Source: JBEIUO01 sp964549785 (GTDB lineage: Bacteria; Planctomycetota; Phycisphaerae; Phycisphaerales; UBA1924). Taken from it: a stretch of DNA of 27,855 bases. A program made the position numbers and the translations under genes. The notes under the pieces are model-generated. The model worked only from the letters and a program-made list of their open reading frames with translations. It had not been told where the DNA came from and ran no database searches. The stretch lies in assembly GCA_964549785.1 (NCBI GenBank), contig CAZJXA010000016.1, positions 1 through 27,855 of the forward strand, read 5' to 3'. Every line of letters starts with the position of its first letter. The stretch's first letter is position 1. This document shows, one piece after another, positions 7,491 to 14,957 of the stretch.

Positions 7491-9285
7491 ACCTTCTCTG
7501 AACCCCGAGATCGCATTCACCGCGGCGGCCCGAAGGACGCGGCGAACGGGGGGGCGCGGGCGCGGGCCCACGGATCATGATTCCATAGCGCCGTTCCCAC
7601 GTCTTCGACTGCGGGTCCTTTGCGTCTCTGCGGTCAATCTTGTCCTGTTCGCGATGTCAAGCACCGGCTGCGGGCACGAACGCAATCCGTTCGCCTCGCT
7701 CGATTCCGACCGTGGCCGGCGAGTCCCCATCGAACGCCTGCGCGATCTTGATTCGGCCCGACTGGAACGCTTCAAGGCCCCGCCCCGCGCTCCCGAAGAC
7801 CCCGGCCCGAAGGCCCAGACCCGTTTCGATAACGCCGAGAGCATCCAGTTCCCTATCGAAGAAGCCCGGGAAGCGGTCCTCACCAACAACCTCGACCTCC
7901 GCGTCGCCCTCGTCGATCCCTCCATCGCGCGCGAACGCCTGAGCGAAGAGGAGGCCAAGTTCGACAGCGCGTTTTTTCTGCGCGCCAACTGGTCCGAGTT
8001 CGATTCCCCCACATCCTCGTCGCTCGTCACCTCCACCGGCCAATCCCGCCGCATCGAACCCGGCGTCCGCATCCCCACCCGCACCGGCGGTACGGCCGAG
8101 ATCTCCCTGCCGGTGTCGCGTGACGAAAACGACAACTCTTTTTCGACGCTCAACCCTTCCTACACCTCCGACCTCCAGTTTTCCCTCAGCCACCCGCTCC
8201 TTCGCAACGCCGGTCGCCGCACCAATACGGCCAGCATCCGCATCGCCGCCTACGACGACCAGGCCGTCCAGGCCCGCACCAAATTGGAGGCCATCCGTCA
8301 GATAGCCGCCGCAGACCGGTCGTACTGGCGGCTGTACCAGGCCAAGCGCGATCTCGAAGTCCGGCAACAGCAGTACGAACTCGCGTCGGCCCAGTTGGAT
8401 CGCGCCGGCCGGCGGGTTCGGGCCGAACTTTCTTCGGAGATTGAATCGATCCGGGCCGAATCCGGGGTCGCCGACCGCTTGGAAGAGATCATCACCGCGC
8501 AGCGCACGCTCCTCCTTCAACAGCGCGAGTTCAAACGCATCGTCAATATCCCGGGCCTCGGTATCGAGACCACGATCCTCATCGAGCCCGCGACCCCGCC
8601 CGACCCCATCGAGTACGAGTTCGACCTCGTCGCCCTGACCGCCGAGGCTGTTGCCAACCGCATGGAGATGCTCGAACTCGAACTCCGGCTCGCCAGCGAC
8701 GCCGCGACCATCGCATTCAACCGCAATCAGACGCTGCCCCTGCTCAGCCTCGATTACACCTACCGCATCAACGGCCTGGGCGGCGGCCTCGACGATTCGT
8801 TCCGCACACTCTCCGACAACCGTTTCGAGGATTGGTCGCTCGGGCTCGCCGCCGAAATCCCGTTCTCTAACGAACAAGCCCGCTCCCGCCTCGCCCAATC
8901 GATCCTCCTCCGCATCCAGCGGCTGAACACCCGGGACGCCCGCGAACAATCCATCCGGCAGGAAGTCCTGAACGCCGCCGACGTCCTCAACGAGGGCTGG
9001 CAGCGCATCATCGCGGCCCGCCAGTCGGTGATCCTGAACACCCGGGCCTTCGCGGCCGAGCAACGGACCTTCGATGTCGGCCGCAGCACCAGCACCGACG
9101 TGCTCGACGCCGCTTCCCGCCTCGCCGAAGCCCAGCTCACCGAGATCCGGGCCCTCACCGAATACCAGATCGCCCAGGTCGATCTCGCCTTTGCCACCGG
9201 CACCCTCCTGGGCGCGGCCAAACTCGACTGGGACGCGGCGATCCCCGTCCGTCCCGACCTCCGGGGTCCGGATCCGGCGGAGTAA
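7483..9285 (+). CDS. TolC-like outer-membrane factor, probable lipoprotein
   Basis: About 600 residues from the ATG at 7483, which overlaps the permease stop by 8 bases. The body from about residue 110 is an outer membrane efflux (OEP) protein with two repeated helical/strand halves: early IEEAREAVLTNNLDLRVALV, beta-strand stretches (LQFSLSHPLLRNAGRRTN), a long coiled-coil around AAADRSYWRLYQAKRDLEVR, and a closing helix LTEYQIAQVDLAFATGTLLG. A hydrophobic stretch (LRVLCVSAVNLVLFAMSSTGC, Cys63) resembles a lipoprotein signal with a weak lipobox STGC, but about 40 polar, Arg-rich residues precede it. Those residues, and part of the hydrophobic stretch, are encoded by the dispersed repeat. The true start is therefore uncertain. 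It completes the tripartite exporter. Confidence 0.85.
   Translation: MNEPSLNPEIAFTAAARRTRRTGGRGRGPTDHDSIAPFPRLRLRVLCVSAVNLVLFAMSSTGCGHERNPFASLDSDRGRRVPIERLRDLDSARLERFKAPPRAPEDPGPKAQTRFDNAESIQFPIEEAREAVLTNNLDLRVALVDPSIARERLSEEEAKFDSAFFLRANWSEFDSPTSSSLVTSTGQSRRIEPGVRIPTRTGGTAEISLPVSRDENDNSFSTLNPSYTSDLQFSLSHPLLRNAGRRTNTASIRIAAYDDQAVQARTKLEAIRQIAAADRSYWRLYQAKRDLEVRQQQYELASAQLDRAGRRVRAELSSEIESIRAESGVADRLEEIITAQRTLLLQQREFKRIVNIPGLGIETTILIEPATPPDPIEYEFDLVALTAEAVANRMEMLELELRLASDAATIAFNRNQTLPLLSLDYTYRINGLGGGLDDSFRTLSDNRFEDWSLGLAAEIPFSNEQARSRLAQSILLRIQRLNTRDAREQSIRQEVLNAADVLNEGWQRIIAARQSVILNTRAFAAEQRTFDVGRSTSTDVLDAASRLAEAQLTEIRALTEYQIAQVDLAFATGTLLGAAKLDWDAAIPVRPDLRGPDPAE
7516..7640. repeat. Inverted pair of 'ACCGCAGAGACGCAAAGGAC' type dispersed repeats
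   Basis: Two related half-elements face each other. At 7516-7549 the plus strand reads like a degenerate TTCACCGCGGCGGCCCGAAG + GACGCGGCGAACG. At 7602-7638 the minus strand reads ATTGACCGCAGAGACGCAAA + GGACCCGCAGTCGAAGA. Both fit the widespread bacterial intergenic motif of the form 'accgcagagacgcagaggacgcagag'. The identity with that family is from memory; the internal similarity and inverted arrangement are visible. The repeat lies inside the 5' end of the outer-membrane factor gene. Confidence 0.55.
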
Positions 9286-9350
9286 GGCCGGCGGCGACGG
9301 ACCGGGCGTCAAACAGTTGCGGTCGTGAGCGACGGCACGCCCCTGCACCC

Positions 9351-9542
9351 GTGACATACCGGCTTGATCGAGCCGCCTCCGCGGTCGGGACGCTCGCCGA
9401 CCAGGACGACCACGCCACCTATTGGAGGATGCGGACCCCCTTGGAGCGGCTGGTTGCGCTCGAGTATCTCCGCCTGATGGCTTATGGCGCTACCGCCGGA
9501 CTTCAAAGAGTTGTTGGTAGTGCTCAACCGGGCGAGGAATGA
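9351..9542 (+). CDS. Small protein upstream of a nucleotidyltransferase-like gene
   Basis: A 63-residue protein starting at GTG 9351. The central part (DDHATYWRMRTPLERLVALEYLRLMAYG) and the ending (GLQRVVGSAQ) resemble small proteins that sit directly upstream of MNT/DUF6036-type nucleotidyltransferase genes, where the pair behaves like a toxin-antitoxin or accessory module. Those proteins share a 'D-x-x-Y-W-x-x-x-x-P-x-E-R-L-x-A' core, which is visible here. It overlaps the downstream reading frame (start 9484) by 59 bases, as expected for a coupled pair. The partner is truncated, so the protein may be a relic. The family assignment is from remembered similarity and is moderate. Confidence 0.5.
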   Translation: MTYRLDRAASAVGTLADQDDHATYWRMRTPLERLVALEYLRLMAYGATAGLQRVVGSAQPGEE

Positions 9543-9680
9543 ATACCCCCTCGTCGGCGGCTGCGCCGTGAGTTATCACGGCTATCCCCGTCCCACGGAT
9601 GATCTTGACCTTTGGGTGGCCATCCACAGCGATGCCAAGCCGATGCCTTTCGGATGGGGGCCGCGTCGTGGGGTTGACCG
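9484..9680 (+). pseudogene. Truncated nucleotidyltransferase-like (MNT/DUF6036) gene
   Basis: The first 55 or so residues are well preserved: ALPPDFKELLVVLNRARNEY, then PLVGGCAVSYHGYPRPTDDL and DLWVAIHSDA. This matches the N-terminus of minimal nucleotidyltransferase-fold proteins, where GG (GGxAVxxHG) and the D-D/D-x-D pair (TDDLDLWV) form the NTP and metal site. After about 9640 the frame loses similarity. A shifted frame (ADAFRMGAASWG, then stop) looks like the next few residues of the family, so at least one frameshift is present. The remaining two thirds of the protein is absent and is replaced by sequence that codes on the opposite strand. The formal open frame to 9873 is therefore not a real protein end. 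Confidence 0.6.
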
Positions 9681-9681
9681 C

Positions 9682-9994
9682 TTACTTGACGAACGAAAGC
9701 TGGTCGAGCAGGATCCCCTCGACGTCCTCAAGGTCGAGGACGTACTTCGTCGGACGCGGCGCTCCGTTGGAGTTGCGTCCTTGCCGCATCTCACCCAGCT
9801 CGCTCACGGAATCCTTGTCCATCCTAAGAAACAAAATCTCCCTGAGATTGGCGTGGGTCTTGCGGTATCGTGAAACTGCGGTCCGAGTGCGCCGCTCTTT
9901 CCCATAGGCAGACAGGCCGCCCTTAAGTTCGGTGTGCCACGCCTGAAATGTACGGTGGACATCGTTGTATTCGACGTCGCAGAGCGCGACTCTT
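9682..9994 (-). pseudogene. Unrecognised truncated coding sequence, 3' part
   Basis: On the minus strand a frame of about 104 codons is open from the edge of the left REP-like element down to a TAA at 9682-9684. Its translation has balanced, protein-like composition: VALCDVEYNDVHRTFQAWHT, ELKGGLSAYGKERRTRTAVS, RYRKTHANLREILFLRMDKD, and an end YVLDLEDVEGILLDQLSFVK. The only in-frame ATG is near the middle (MDKDSVSELGEM), giving 46 residues, so the 5' part appears lost where the REP-like element begins. Base composition is less GC-rich than neighbouring genes, suggesting acquired DNA. I do not recognise a family. It could be a relic of a phage or island gene. Confidence 0.45.
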
Positions 9995-9995
9995 C

Positions 9996-10107
9996 GCCCC
10001 AGAGGGGCGCAGGAATGTAGCCACGGGTGGAGCGCGGCCCGCGTCTTCGCGGATGGAGCGGAACCCGTGGACGCGGTGTCATTTTCACGATCCCGCCCCG
10101 GAGGGGC
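9996..10107 (+). repeat. REP-like palindromic element (left copy)
   Basis: Three nested palindromes are seen: GCCCC-aga-GGGGC (9996-10008), the long stem CCACGGGT (10021-10028) with ACCCGTGG (10063-10070), and GCCCCGGAGGGGC (10095-10107). The sequence between, GTAGCCACGGGTGGAGCG, is shared word for word with the right copy, which lies in inverse orientation beyond the transposase. The pair brackets the RAYT gene in the way BIME/REP pairs do. Its left edge coincides with the broken 5' end of the minus-strand relic. Confidence 0.8.
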
Positions 10108-10146
10108 AGAGGCGACGCCCGTCGGCGCGGCGGCTCAGTCAAACAC

Positions 10147-10588
10147 CTATTTCTCGTCGAACTCGATCTCATGCAGGCGGAGCATCCGCAAGAGTTCCGA
10201 CTTGAAGTTTTCCTTCTTGTGATGCTCGCGCTGTCGCGCGATGTACTTCTTGACGGCTGCTTCCTGCGACTTGCTAACGGAGAACACTCCGTACCCCTCC
10301 TGCCACGCGAAAGCGCCGAGGTGGGGAAACGTGTCATGGATCCACTTCGACGAGTTCGCCTTGACGGCACGCATCAGGTCTGACACCGTGGCGTCGGGCC
10401 GCCACCAGCATGTACATGCGAACGTGATCCTCGATGCCACCGATGTCGTAGAGCGAGCCCGTCTCGCTCCGAACGATGCCGCCCATGTACAGATACAGGC
10501 GCTCCGCGACGTCGGGCGTAATCCATGGCTCGCGACGCTTGGTGGAGAAGACGATGTGCAGCAGAATCTGTGAGCAGGTGCCGGGCAT
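10147..10588 (-). pseudogene. REP-associated tyrosine transposase (RAYT, IS200-like), inactivated
   Basis: The start at ATG 10588 gives MPGTCSQILLHIVFSTKRRE, then PWITPDVAERLYLYMGGIVR and LYDIGGIEDHV, the typical opening of a Y1_Tnp/TnpA_REP protein. The expected HUH motif (EDHVHxLV) reads HVRMYMLV: a 6-base insertion removes the second His and adds two residues. A few bases later the frame shifts. The other frame resumes with WRPDATVSDLMRAVKANSSK, FAWQEGYGVFSVSKSQEAAV, KKYIARQREHHKKENFKSEL (with the likely catalytic Tyr in KKYI), and stops at 10147. A loss of about 5 bases between GTG repeats would explain the shift. Intact relatives are single-strand transposases that act on REP palindromes, and both REP-like elements flank this copy. 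Confidence 0.85.
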
Positions 10589-10622
10589 ACTGGTTCTTTC
10601 GGTGTTTCGGGTGACACCCTCT

Positions 10623-10754
10623 GCCCCTCCGGGGCAGGAGGAGAGTATTGGGGGGACACGCTTTCCACGGGTTCCGCGAGGCTCTGCCCCGGGCCGCTGC
10701 GCGGCGGGACCGCCTCGCTCCACCCGTGGCTACAACCCGGCGCCCCGCTGGGGC
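10623..10754 (-). repeat. REP-like palindromic element (right copy, inverted)
   Basis: The same three palindromes as the left copy, in reverse order and orientation: GCCCCTCCGGGGC (10623-10635), CCACGGGT (10665-10672) with ACCCGTGG (10722-10729), and GCCCCGCTGGGGC (10742-10754). On the minus strand it contains GTAGCCACGGGTGGAGCG and GGAACCCGTGGA, as in the left element. The variable loop inside the long stem differs in sequence and length, so the copies are related but old. Confidence 0.8.
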
Positions 10755-10865
10755 GTTCTCAGGCGAGCCGCAGGACCCTCAACGGAGGTTGAACCGTATG
10801 CGATTCCAAAGTCCCGCCGTGCTGGAAATGCACAGAAGCCTCCTCCCCGCTTCTACCCTCCATTG

Positions 10866-12347
10866 ATGCACCTTCCCGACGATCAGTTCGCCGATCTCTC
10901 CGCGCGGATTGTCGCTTTCGCCCGGCACTACTGGAACTCGCTCGAATCTCTTCCGGTCCGGCCCCCAACATCACCCGGCGACGTCCTTGCCCAGCTCCCG
11001 ACAGAGGCGCCCCGGCACGGGGCCGACGCCGCCGAGTGGGACCGCGTCTTTTCTGACCTCGAATCGATCGTGCTTCCCAACCTCACGCACTGGCAGAGCC
11101 CAAACTTTTTCGCCTTCTTTCCGGCCAACATCAGCGGCCCCGCCATCTTGGGCGAACTGCTCTCGGCGTGTCTGGGCGTGCAGGGCATGATGTGGTCGAC
11201 CAGCCCGGCCTGCACCGAGGTCGAGATCCGCATCCTCGACTGGCTGGTTGAGATGTTGGGGCTGCCGTCCTCTTTTCTGTCCACCAACCACAACGGCGGC
11301 GGCGTGATCCAATCGACCGCCAGCGAATCGACGCTCGCCGCGCTGGTCGCGGCCCGGCGTCGGACCCGCAAGGCCGGCGTTGATGCCTCCAAGATGACGC
11401 TCTACGCCTCCAACCAGGCCCACTCATCCATCGTGAAGGCCGCCATGATCGCCGGCTTCGCCGACGATGGCAACGACCGTTCCCATCTCCGCCTGATCGA
11501 CGTCGGGCCCGCCTTCGGCATGCGCTGCGATGCCCTGGCGGCGGCCATGAAGGAAGACATCGCCGCCGGCCTCGTTCCCATCTTCATCGCCGCCACCATC
11601 GGCACCACCGGCACGACCGCCGTTGATCCCATTCCGGAGATCGCCGACGCGATCGACGTTGTCGCCGCTCATCTGCCCTCCCGCCCTTGGCTGCACGTTG
11701 ACGCCGCCCACAGCGGGGCCGCCCTCATCTGCCCCGAATTCCGATGGATGTCCGCGGGCGTCGAGCGGGCCGACTCCTTCTGCTTCAACCCCCACAAGTG
11801 GCTGCTCACCAACTTCGATTGCGACTGCTTCTGGACCAGCGACCGCGCCTCCCTCATCGGGTCCATGAGCATCACGCCGGAGTATCTCCGCAACGAAGCC
11901 AGCGATGCGGGAACCGTCACCGATTTCCGCGACTGGCACATCCCCCTCGGCCGCCGCTTTCGATCGCTCAAGCTCTGGCTCGTCATCCGCCACTACGGGG
12001 TCGAAGGCCTGCAAGCCTTCATCCGTGAGCACGTTGAGTTCGCGGCGATGTTCGAGGCCCTCGTCCGGGCCGACCCCCGTTTCGAAATTGTCGGCGAACG
12101 CACCGTCAACCTCGTGTGCTTCCGCCTTGGACCGGTCGCCCACGAAACCTCCACGCAAACCGACGCCCGCAACCGGGCCCTCATCGACCGGATCAACGCC
12201 ACCGGCCGCGCCTACCTCATCCACACCGTCACGCCCCCGGTCGATGACCAGCCCGCCAAGTTCATCCTCCGGATGTCGATCGGCGCGGTCCGCACCCGCC
12301 AGCACCACGTCCGGGACACGTGGTCGCTCATCGCGGGCCTGGCCTAA
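10866..12347 (+). CDS. Group II PLP-dependent decarboxylase (aromatic-L-amino-acid decarboxylase-like)
   Basis: A 493-residue fold-type I PLP enzyme. The PLP lysine is K311 in NPHKWLLTNFDC, the pyridine-N aspartate is D279 in HVDAAHSG, and the ring-stacking histidine is H186 in ASNQAHSSI. The early THWQSPNFFAFFPA segment (about 74-87) is characteristic of the DOPA/tryptophan decarboxylase branch and differs from bacterial glutamate decarboxylase. Length matches the family (470-515). The ATG at 10866 was chosen because everything upstream in this frame reads through the REP-like element and transposase region. The reaction is probably decarboxylation of an aromatic amino acid to its amine, but substrate choice (Trp, Tyr, DOPA, Phe) cannot be decided. 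It is followed by holA after 144 bases. Confidence 0.9.
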   Translation: MHLPDDQFADLSARIVAFARHYWNSLESLPVRPPTSPGDVLAQLPTEAPRHGADAAEWDRVFSDLESIVLPNLTHWQSPNFFAFFPANISGPAILGELLSACLGVQGMMWSTSPACTEVEIRILDWLVEMLGLPSSFLSTNHNGGGVIQSTASESTLAALVAARRRTRKAGVDASKMTLYASNQAHSSIVKAAMIAGFADDGNDRSHLRLIDVGPAFGMRCDALAAAMKEDIAAGLVPIFIAATIGTTGTTAVDPIPEIADAIDVVAAHLPSRPWLHVDAAHSGAALICPEFRWMSAGVERADSFCFNPHKWLLTNFDCDCFWTSDRASLIGSMSITPEYLRNEASDAGTVTDFRDWHIPLGRRFRSLKLWLVIRHYGVEGLQAFIREHVEFAAMFEALVRADPRFEIVGERTVNLVCFRLGPVAHETSTQTDARNRALIDRINATGRAYLIHTVTPPVDDQPAKFILRMSIGAVRTRQHHVRDTWSLIAGLA

Positions 12348-12426
12348 GGCGATACAAGCGGAACGACGCAGCGGGTTGAACGCAAGCAGCCGGTGTGCTT
12401 GCTATATCTTCGTGCCCCGTCTTGGC

Positions 12427-12469
12427 CCGCTTTCGCCTCTCCTTGGTCCTCCGTGCTCTCCGTGTTCAG
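12427..12469. repeat. 'ACACGGAGAGCACGGAGGACCAAG' type dispersed repeat upstream of holA
   Basis: Read on the minus strand this segment gives CTGAACACGGAGAGCACGGA + GGACCAAGGAGAGGCGAAAG. It is built from repeated ACGGAG/AGCACGGAGGA words, a widely seen bacterial intergenic repeat style. It ends 23 bases before the holA ATG. The frame that extends holA upstream translates this repeat, which is why that extension was rejected. Confidence 0.5.
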
Positions 12470-12491
12470 GCCGCCTTCGTACACTCCGCCC

Positions 12492-13529
12492 ATGGCCAAG
12501 AAAGCCGCGAAAACCGACGCCCTTCCCAAGCCCGCGCTCCCCAAGCCCTCCGGCCTGCTCGACGCCACCTGTCGCATCGCCGTTCTGTTCGGCGAAGAAG
12601 CCTTCCTGCGGACCCTGTACACCAACGCCCTGCGCGACGAACTCGAGAAAACCCATGGCACCGTCGACGTCCTCACGTTCGACGGGGCCACCGCCCGGCC
12701 CGCCGAAGTCTTGGATGAGTGCCGCAGTTTCGGCCTTATCGCCTCGCACAAACTGATTCTCGTCGATAACGCCGCCGCCCTCGTCAAAGACGAGGTCCGC
12801 CCCATGTTCGAGCGCTACGCCGAGGCCCCGCTCGAAGGCGCCACGCTCGTTCTCCGCTCCGACATCTGGCGGGCCGGCAACCTCGACAAAGCCATCGCCC
12901 AGGTCGGCGTCATCAAAGAGTGCAAGCCCCTCACCGAGGGCAAGGCCGCCGACTGGGCCGTCACTCGCGCCCAGCGACGCCACCGCGCCACCATCGATCG
13001 CACCACCGCCGCCGCCCTCATCGACCGCATCGGCACCCACCTCGCCCACCTCGACTCCGAGCTCGGCAAACTCGCCGCGGCCGCAGGCGACAACCACCCC
13101 ATCACTATCGACCTCATCAACGAGCTGGTCGGGGTCTCGCGCGACGAAGAAGTGTGGGGCCTCCAGCAAACCATCCTCACCGGAAACCCCGCCGCGGGCC
13201 TCGCCCACCTCGCCCACCTCGTCGATATCAGCCGCGAACCCGCAGAAAGGATCATGTGGGCCCTGACCGACCTGGCCCGCAAACTGCACGGCGTCTCCCG
13301 CGGCATGGCGGGCGGCCAGTCCGCCGATGCGATCGCCAAATCACTGAAACTGTGGGGGCCGGCGAAAGACTCCATCCTCACCGTGGGCCGCCGACTCCGG
13401 CCGCCGCGCGCGCTGGCGCTCCTCGAATCTTGCGTGGATGCCGCGTGGAAGTCCCGAACCGGCCGGGGTGAGGCCGACGACCACCTCGAACGTCTCGTCC
13501 TGAAGTTCGCCGATGCGCTCGCGGCGTGA
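12492..13529 (+). CDS. holA: DNA polymerase III subunit delta
   Basis: A 345-residue protein. It opens with a Lys/Pro/Ala-rich leader (MAKKAAKTDALPKPALPKPS), followed by a RecA-like fold beginning RIAVLFGEEAFLRTLYTNAL, where GEE-x-F is the degenerate P-loop region of HolA. Later segments typical of delta are SFGLIASHKLILVDNAAALV, the lid/middle domain (LAHLDSELGKLAAAAGDN, ITIDLINELVGVSRDEEVWG) and a helical C-terminal collar domain (REPAERIMWALTDLARKLHG). Delta opens the sliding clamp within the clamp loader. Delta is usually weakly conserved, so the assignment rests on order of segments and length. The start at 12492 excludes 33 upstream codons that translate a dispersed repeat. Confidence 0.85.
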   Translation: MAKKAAKTDALPKPALPKPSGLLDATCRIAVLFGEEAFLRTLYTNALRDELEKTHGTVDVLTFDGATARPAEVLDECRSFGLIASHKLILVDNAAALVKDEVRPMFERYAEAPLEGATLVLRSDIWRAGNLDKAIAQVGVIKECKPLTEGKAADWAVTRAQRRHRATIDRTTAAALIDRIGTHLAHLDSELGKLAAAAGDNHPITIDLINELVGVSRDEEVWGLQQTILTGNPAAGLAHLAHLVDISREPAERIMWALTDLARKLHGVSRGMAGGQSADAIAKSLKLWGPAKDSILTVGRRLRPPRALALLESCVDAAWKSRTGRGEADDHLERLVLKFADALAA

Positions 13530-13559
13530 CCCAAGGCCACGGGCACCCCGCTGCGGGCG

Positions 13560-13600
13560 GCGCAGGCATTGTTCCGCGTGCCGGCTTCCTCTGCGCTTTT
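13560..13600 (+). terminator. Possible hairpin terminator after holA
   Basis: GCGCAG (13560-13565) pairs with CTGCGC (13591-13596). A small inner GGCA/TGCC stem lies between them, and TTTT follows at 13597-13600. It sits between convergent holA and gpsA and overlaps the gpsA stop. The stem is short and imperfect, so support is weak. Confidence 0.25.
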
Positions 13601-14723
13601 AGCCCACCCGTTCCGGCTTCGGCTCCCGGCTCATCAACTGCCCGATCGCCTCGATCGGATCGACCCCCTCGAACAGGATCGCATGCACCGCCGCGGCGAT
13701 CGGCATCTCCACCCGATACTTCGCTCCCAACGCCGCCACGCTCCGCGCGGTCGCCACCCCTTCGACTACGTACGGGCTTTTCGCGAGGCACTCTTCCAGC
13801 GTCTCGCCCTTCCCCAGGGCCTCGCCCAGGCTCCGGTTCCGTCCTTCCGGGCTGAAACAGGTCGTCGCCAAGTCGCCCACGCCGGCGATCCCGAAAAAGG
13901 TGTCGGCGTTGGCCCCCATCGCCACCCCGAGTCGTGTGATCTCCGCCAACCCCCGCGCCAGCAATGCGCTCTTGGCGTTGTTTCCGGCTTGCAGACCATC
14001 CACCACGCCCGCGGCGATCGCCACGACGTTCTTGACCGCACCCGCCAACTCAACGCCAAGGACGTCCGGGTTCGTATAGATCCGCATCCAGCTCGTCCCG
14101 AACCGGGTCTGAACCTGCCGCGCGAACTCGGCGTCGTCGCTCGCCGCGATCATCGCCGCCGGCAGACATCGGGCGAGTTCCGCGGCAATCGTCGGCCCCG
14201 AAAGACACCCGATGGGGCGGGGTTTCCCGTCCGGATTGTCGCGCCCGGCCTCGGCGAGTACCGAAGCGATAATCTGTGTCGGACGCAACAGGGTTTCATT
14301 CTCGATCCCTTTGGCCACGGAGAGCACCGCGGCATCGGGCCGCACGTGCTTCGCCAGCCGCGTCCACACCTCTCGGATATATTGGACGGGAATGGCCGAA
14401 ACGATCAGCGTCGCGTCCTGAAGAGCCAATTCGTCCTTCATGGCCACCACGACGTCGGGCGGCAGGACGAACCCGGCCAGGCGGGGTGTCCGGCGTCCTT
14501 GGGCAAGCCTTCCGGCTTCGTCCGCCGAATGCCCCCACATGACCACCCTGCCCAAGCCCGCTCCGTCGCCACCCGGAAGCCGCTTGCCGGCATTCCCCGC
14601 TAAAAGCCCGGCACACACAAGACCCATCTGCCCAAGACCCAGCACCGCTGCGGTTGGCCCCTTTGGCTCCTGGGTTCCGGCGGGTTTTGGTCGTTTGTTG
14701 GGCATTTGCTCTGGCCAGGGCAT
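13599..14723 (-). CDS. gpsA: NAD(P)-dependent glycerol-3-phosphate dehydrogenase
   Basis: A 374-residue protein. The Rossmann nucleotide motif GLGQMG is at about 29-34. LSVAKGIENETL (K138) and the AGAVKNVVAIAAGVVDGLQA segment (K231) are the catalytic/substrate-site sequences. GIAGVGDLATTCFSPEGRNR, then SLGEALGKG, is the signature of the C-terminal domain, and VEGVATARSVAALGAKYRVE, MPIAAAVHAILFEG gives the usual ending. The enzyme makes sn-glycerol 3-phosphate from dihydroxyacetone phosphate for phospholipid synthesis in the cytoplasm. Starts at 14723 or 14705 (MPNKRPKP) are both possible. About 22 polar residues precede the fold, and roughly 15 Gly-rich residues (GKRLPGGDGAGLGRV) are inserted after the first helix. 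Confidence 0.93.
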   Translation of the reverse strand: MPWPEQMPNKRPKPAGTQEPKGPTAAVLGLGQMGLVCAGLLAGNAGKRLPGGDGAGLGRVVMWGHSADEAGRLAQGRRTPRLAGFVLPPDVVVAMKDELALQDATLIVSAIPVQYIREVWTRLAKHVRPDAAVLSVAKGIENETLLRPTQIIASVLAEAGRDNPDGKPRPIGCLSGPTIAAELARCLPAAMIAASDDAEFARQVQTRFGTSWMRIYTNPDVLGVELAGAVKNVVAIAAGVVDGLQAGNNAKSALLARGLAEITRLGVAMGANADTFFGIAGVGDLATTCFSPEGRNRSLGEALGKGETLEECLAKSPYVVEGVATARSVAALGAKYRVEMPIAAAVHAILFEGVDPIEAIGQLMSREPKPERVG

Positions 14724-14957
14724 CGTTGCCCGTGGTCCCCGACTCCCGTGTATCAGGTCAGAACCCGCTTGTGGGCTGCTTCGTAAGGGTAGCGGTTGAC
14801 GCGGCCGCGCCCCGGGCGGTCCCGACTACACTTTCAGCCTTTTCGTCGGTCCGTGTCCCCCGCGTGTCATCCCTTTCGTTTCTTTGCCTCCTCGCGTGTG
14901 CCCTCGCCCGAAGCGTGGGCCCCCCCGTTGAGGTTTTTTCCCGGAGTCGCCCGCCAG

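Noticed and set aside
5913..7571. Long open frame opposite the ABC ATPase and permease (minus strand, 552 codons)
   Set aside because: Antisense of two genes with full motif sets; translation is low-complexity Asp/His/Gly/Arg.
9484..9873. Full-length 129-residue nucleotidyltransferase
   Set aside because: Only the first 55 or so residues match the family; the rest lies antisense to a better coding frame.
9990..10760. CRISPR array
   Set aside because: Only two inverted copies of a palindromic element around a transposase; no regular direct repeats or spacers.
10476..10865. Upstream extension of the PLP decarboxylase
   Set aside because: It reads through the transposase 5' end and the right REP-like element; the family N-terminus begins at 10866.
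13569..14603. Open frame opposite gpsA (plus strand, 344 codons)
   Set aside because: Arg/His/Pro-rich shadow; the gpsA frame has all family signatures.
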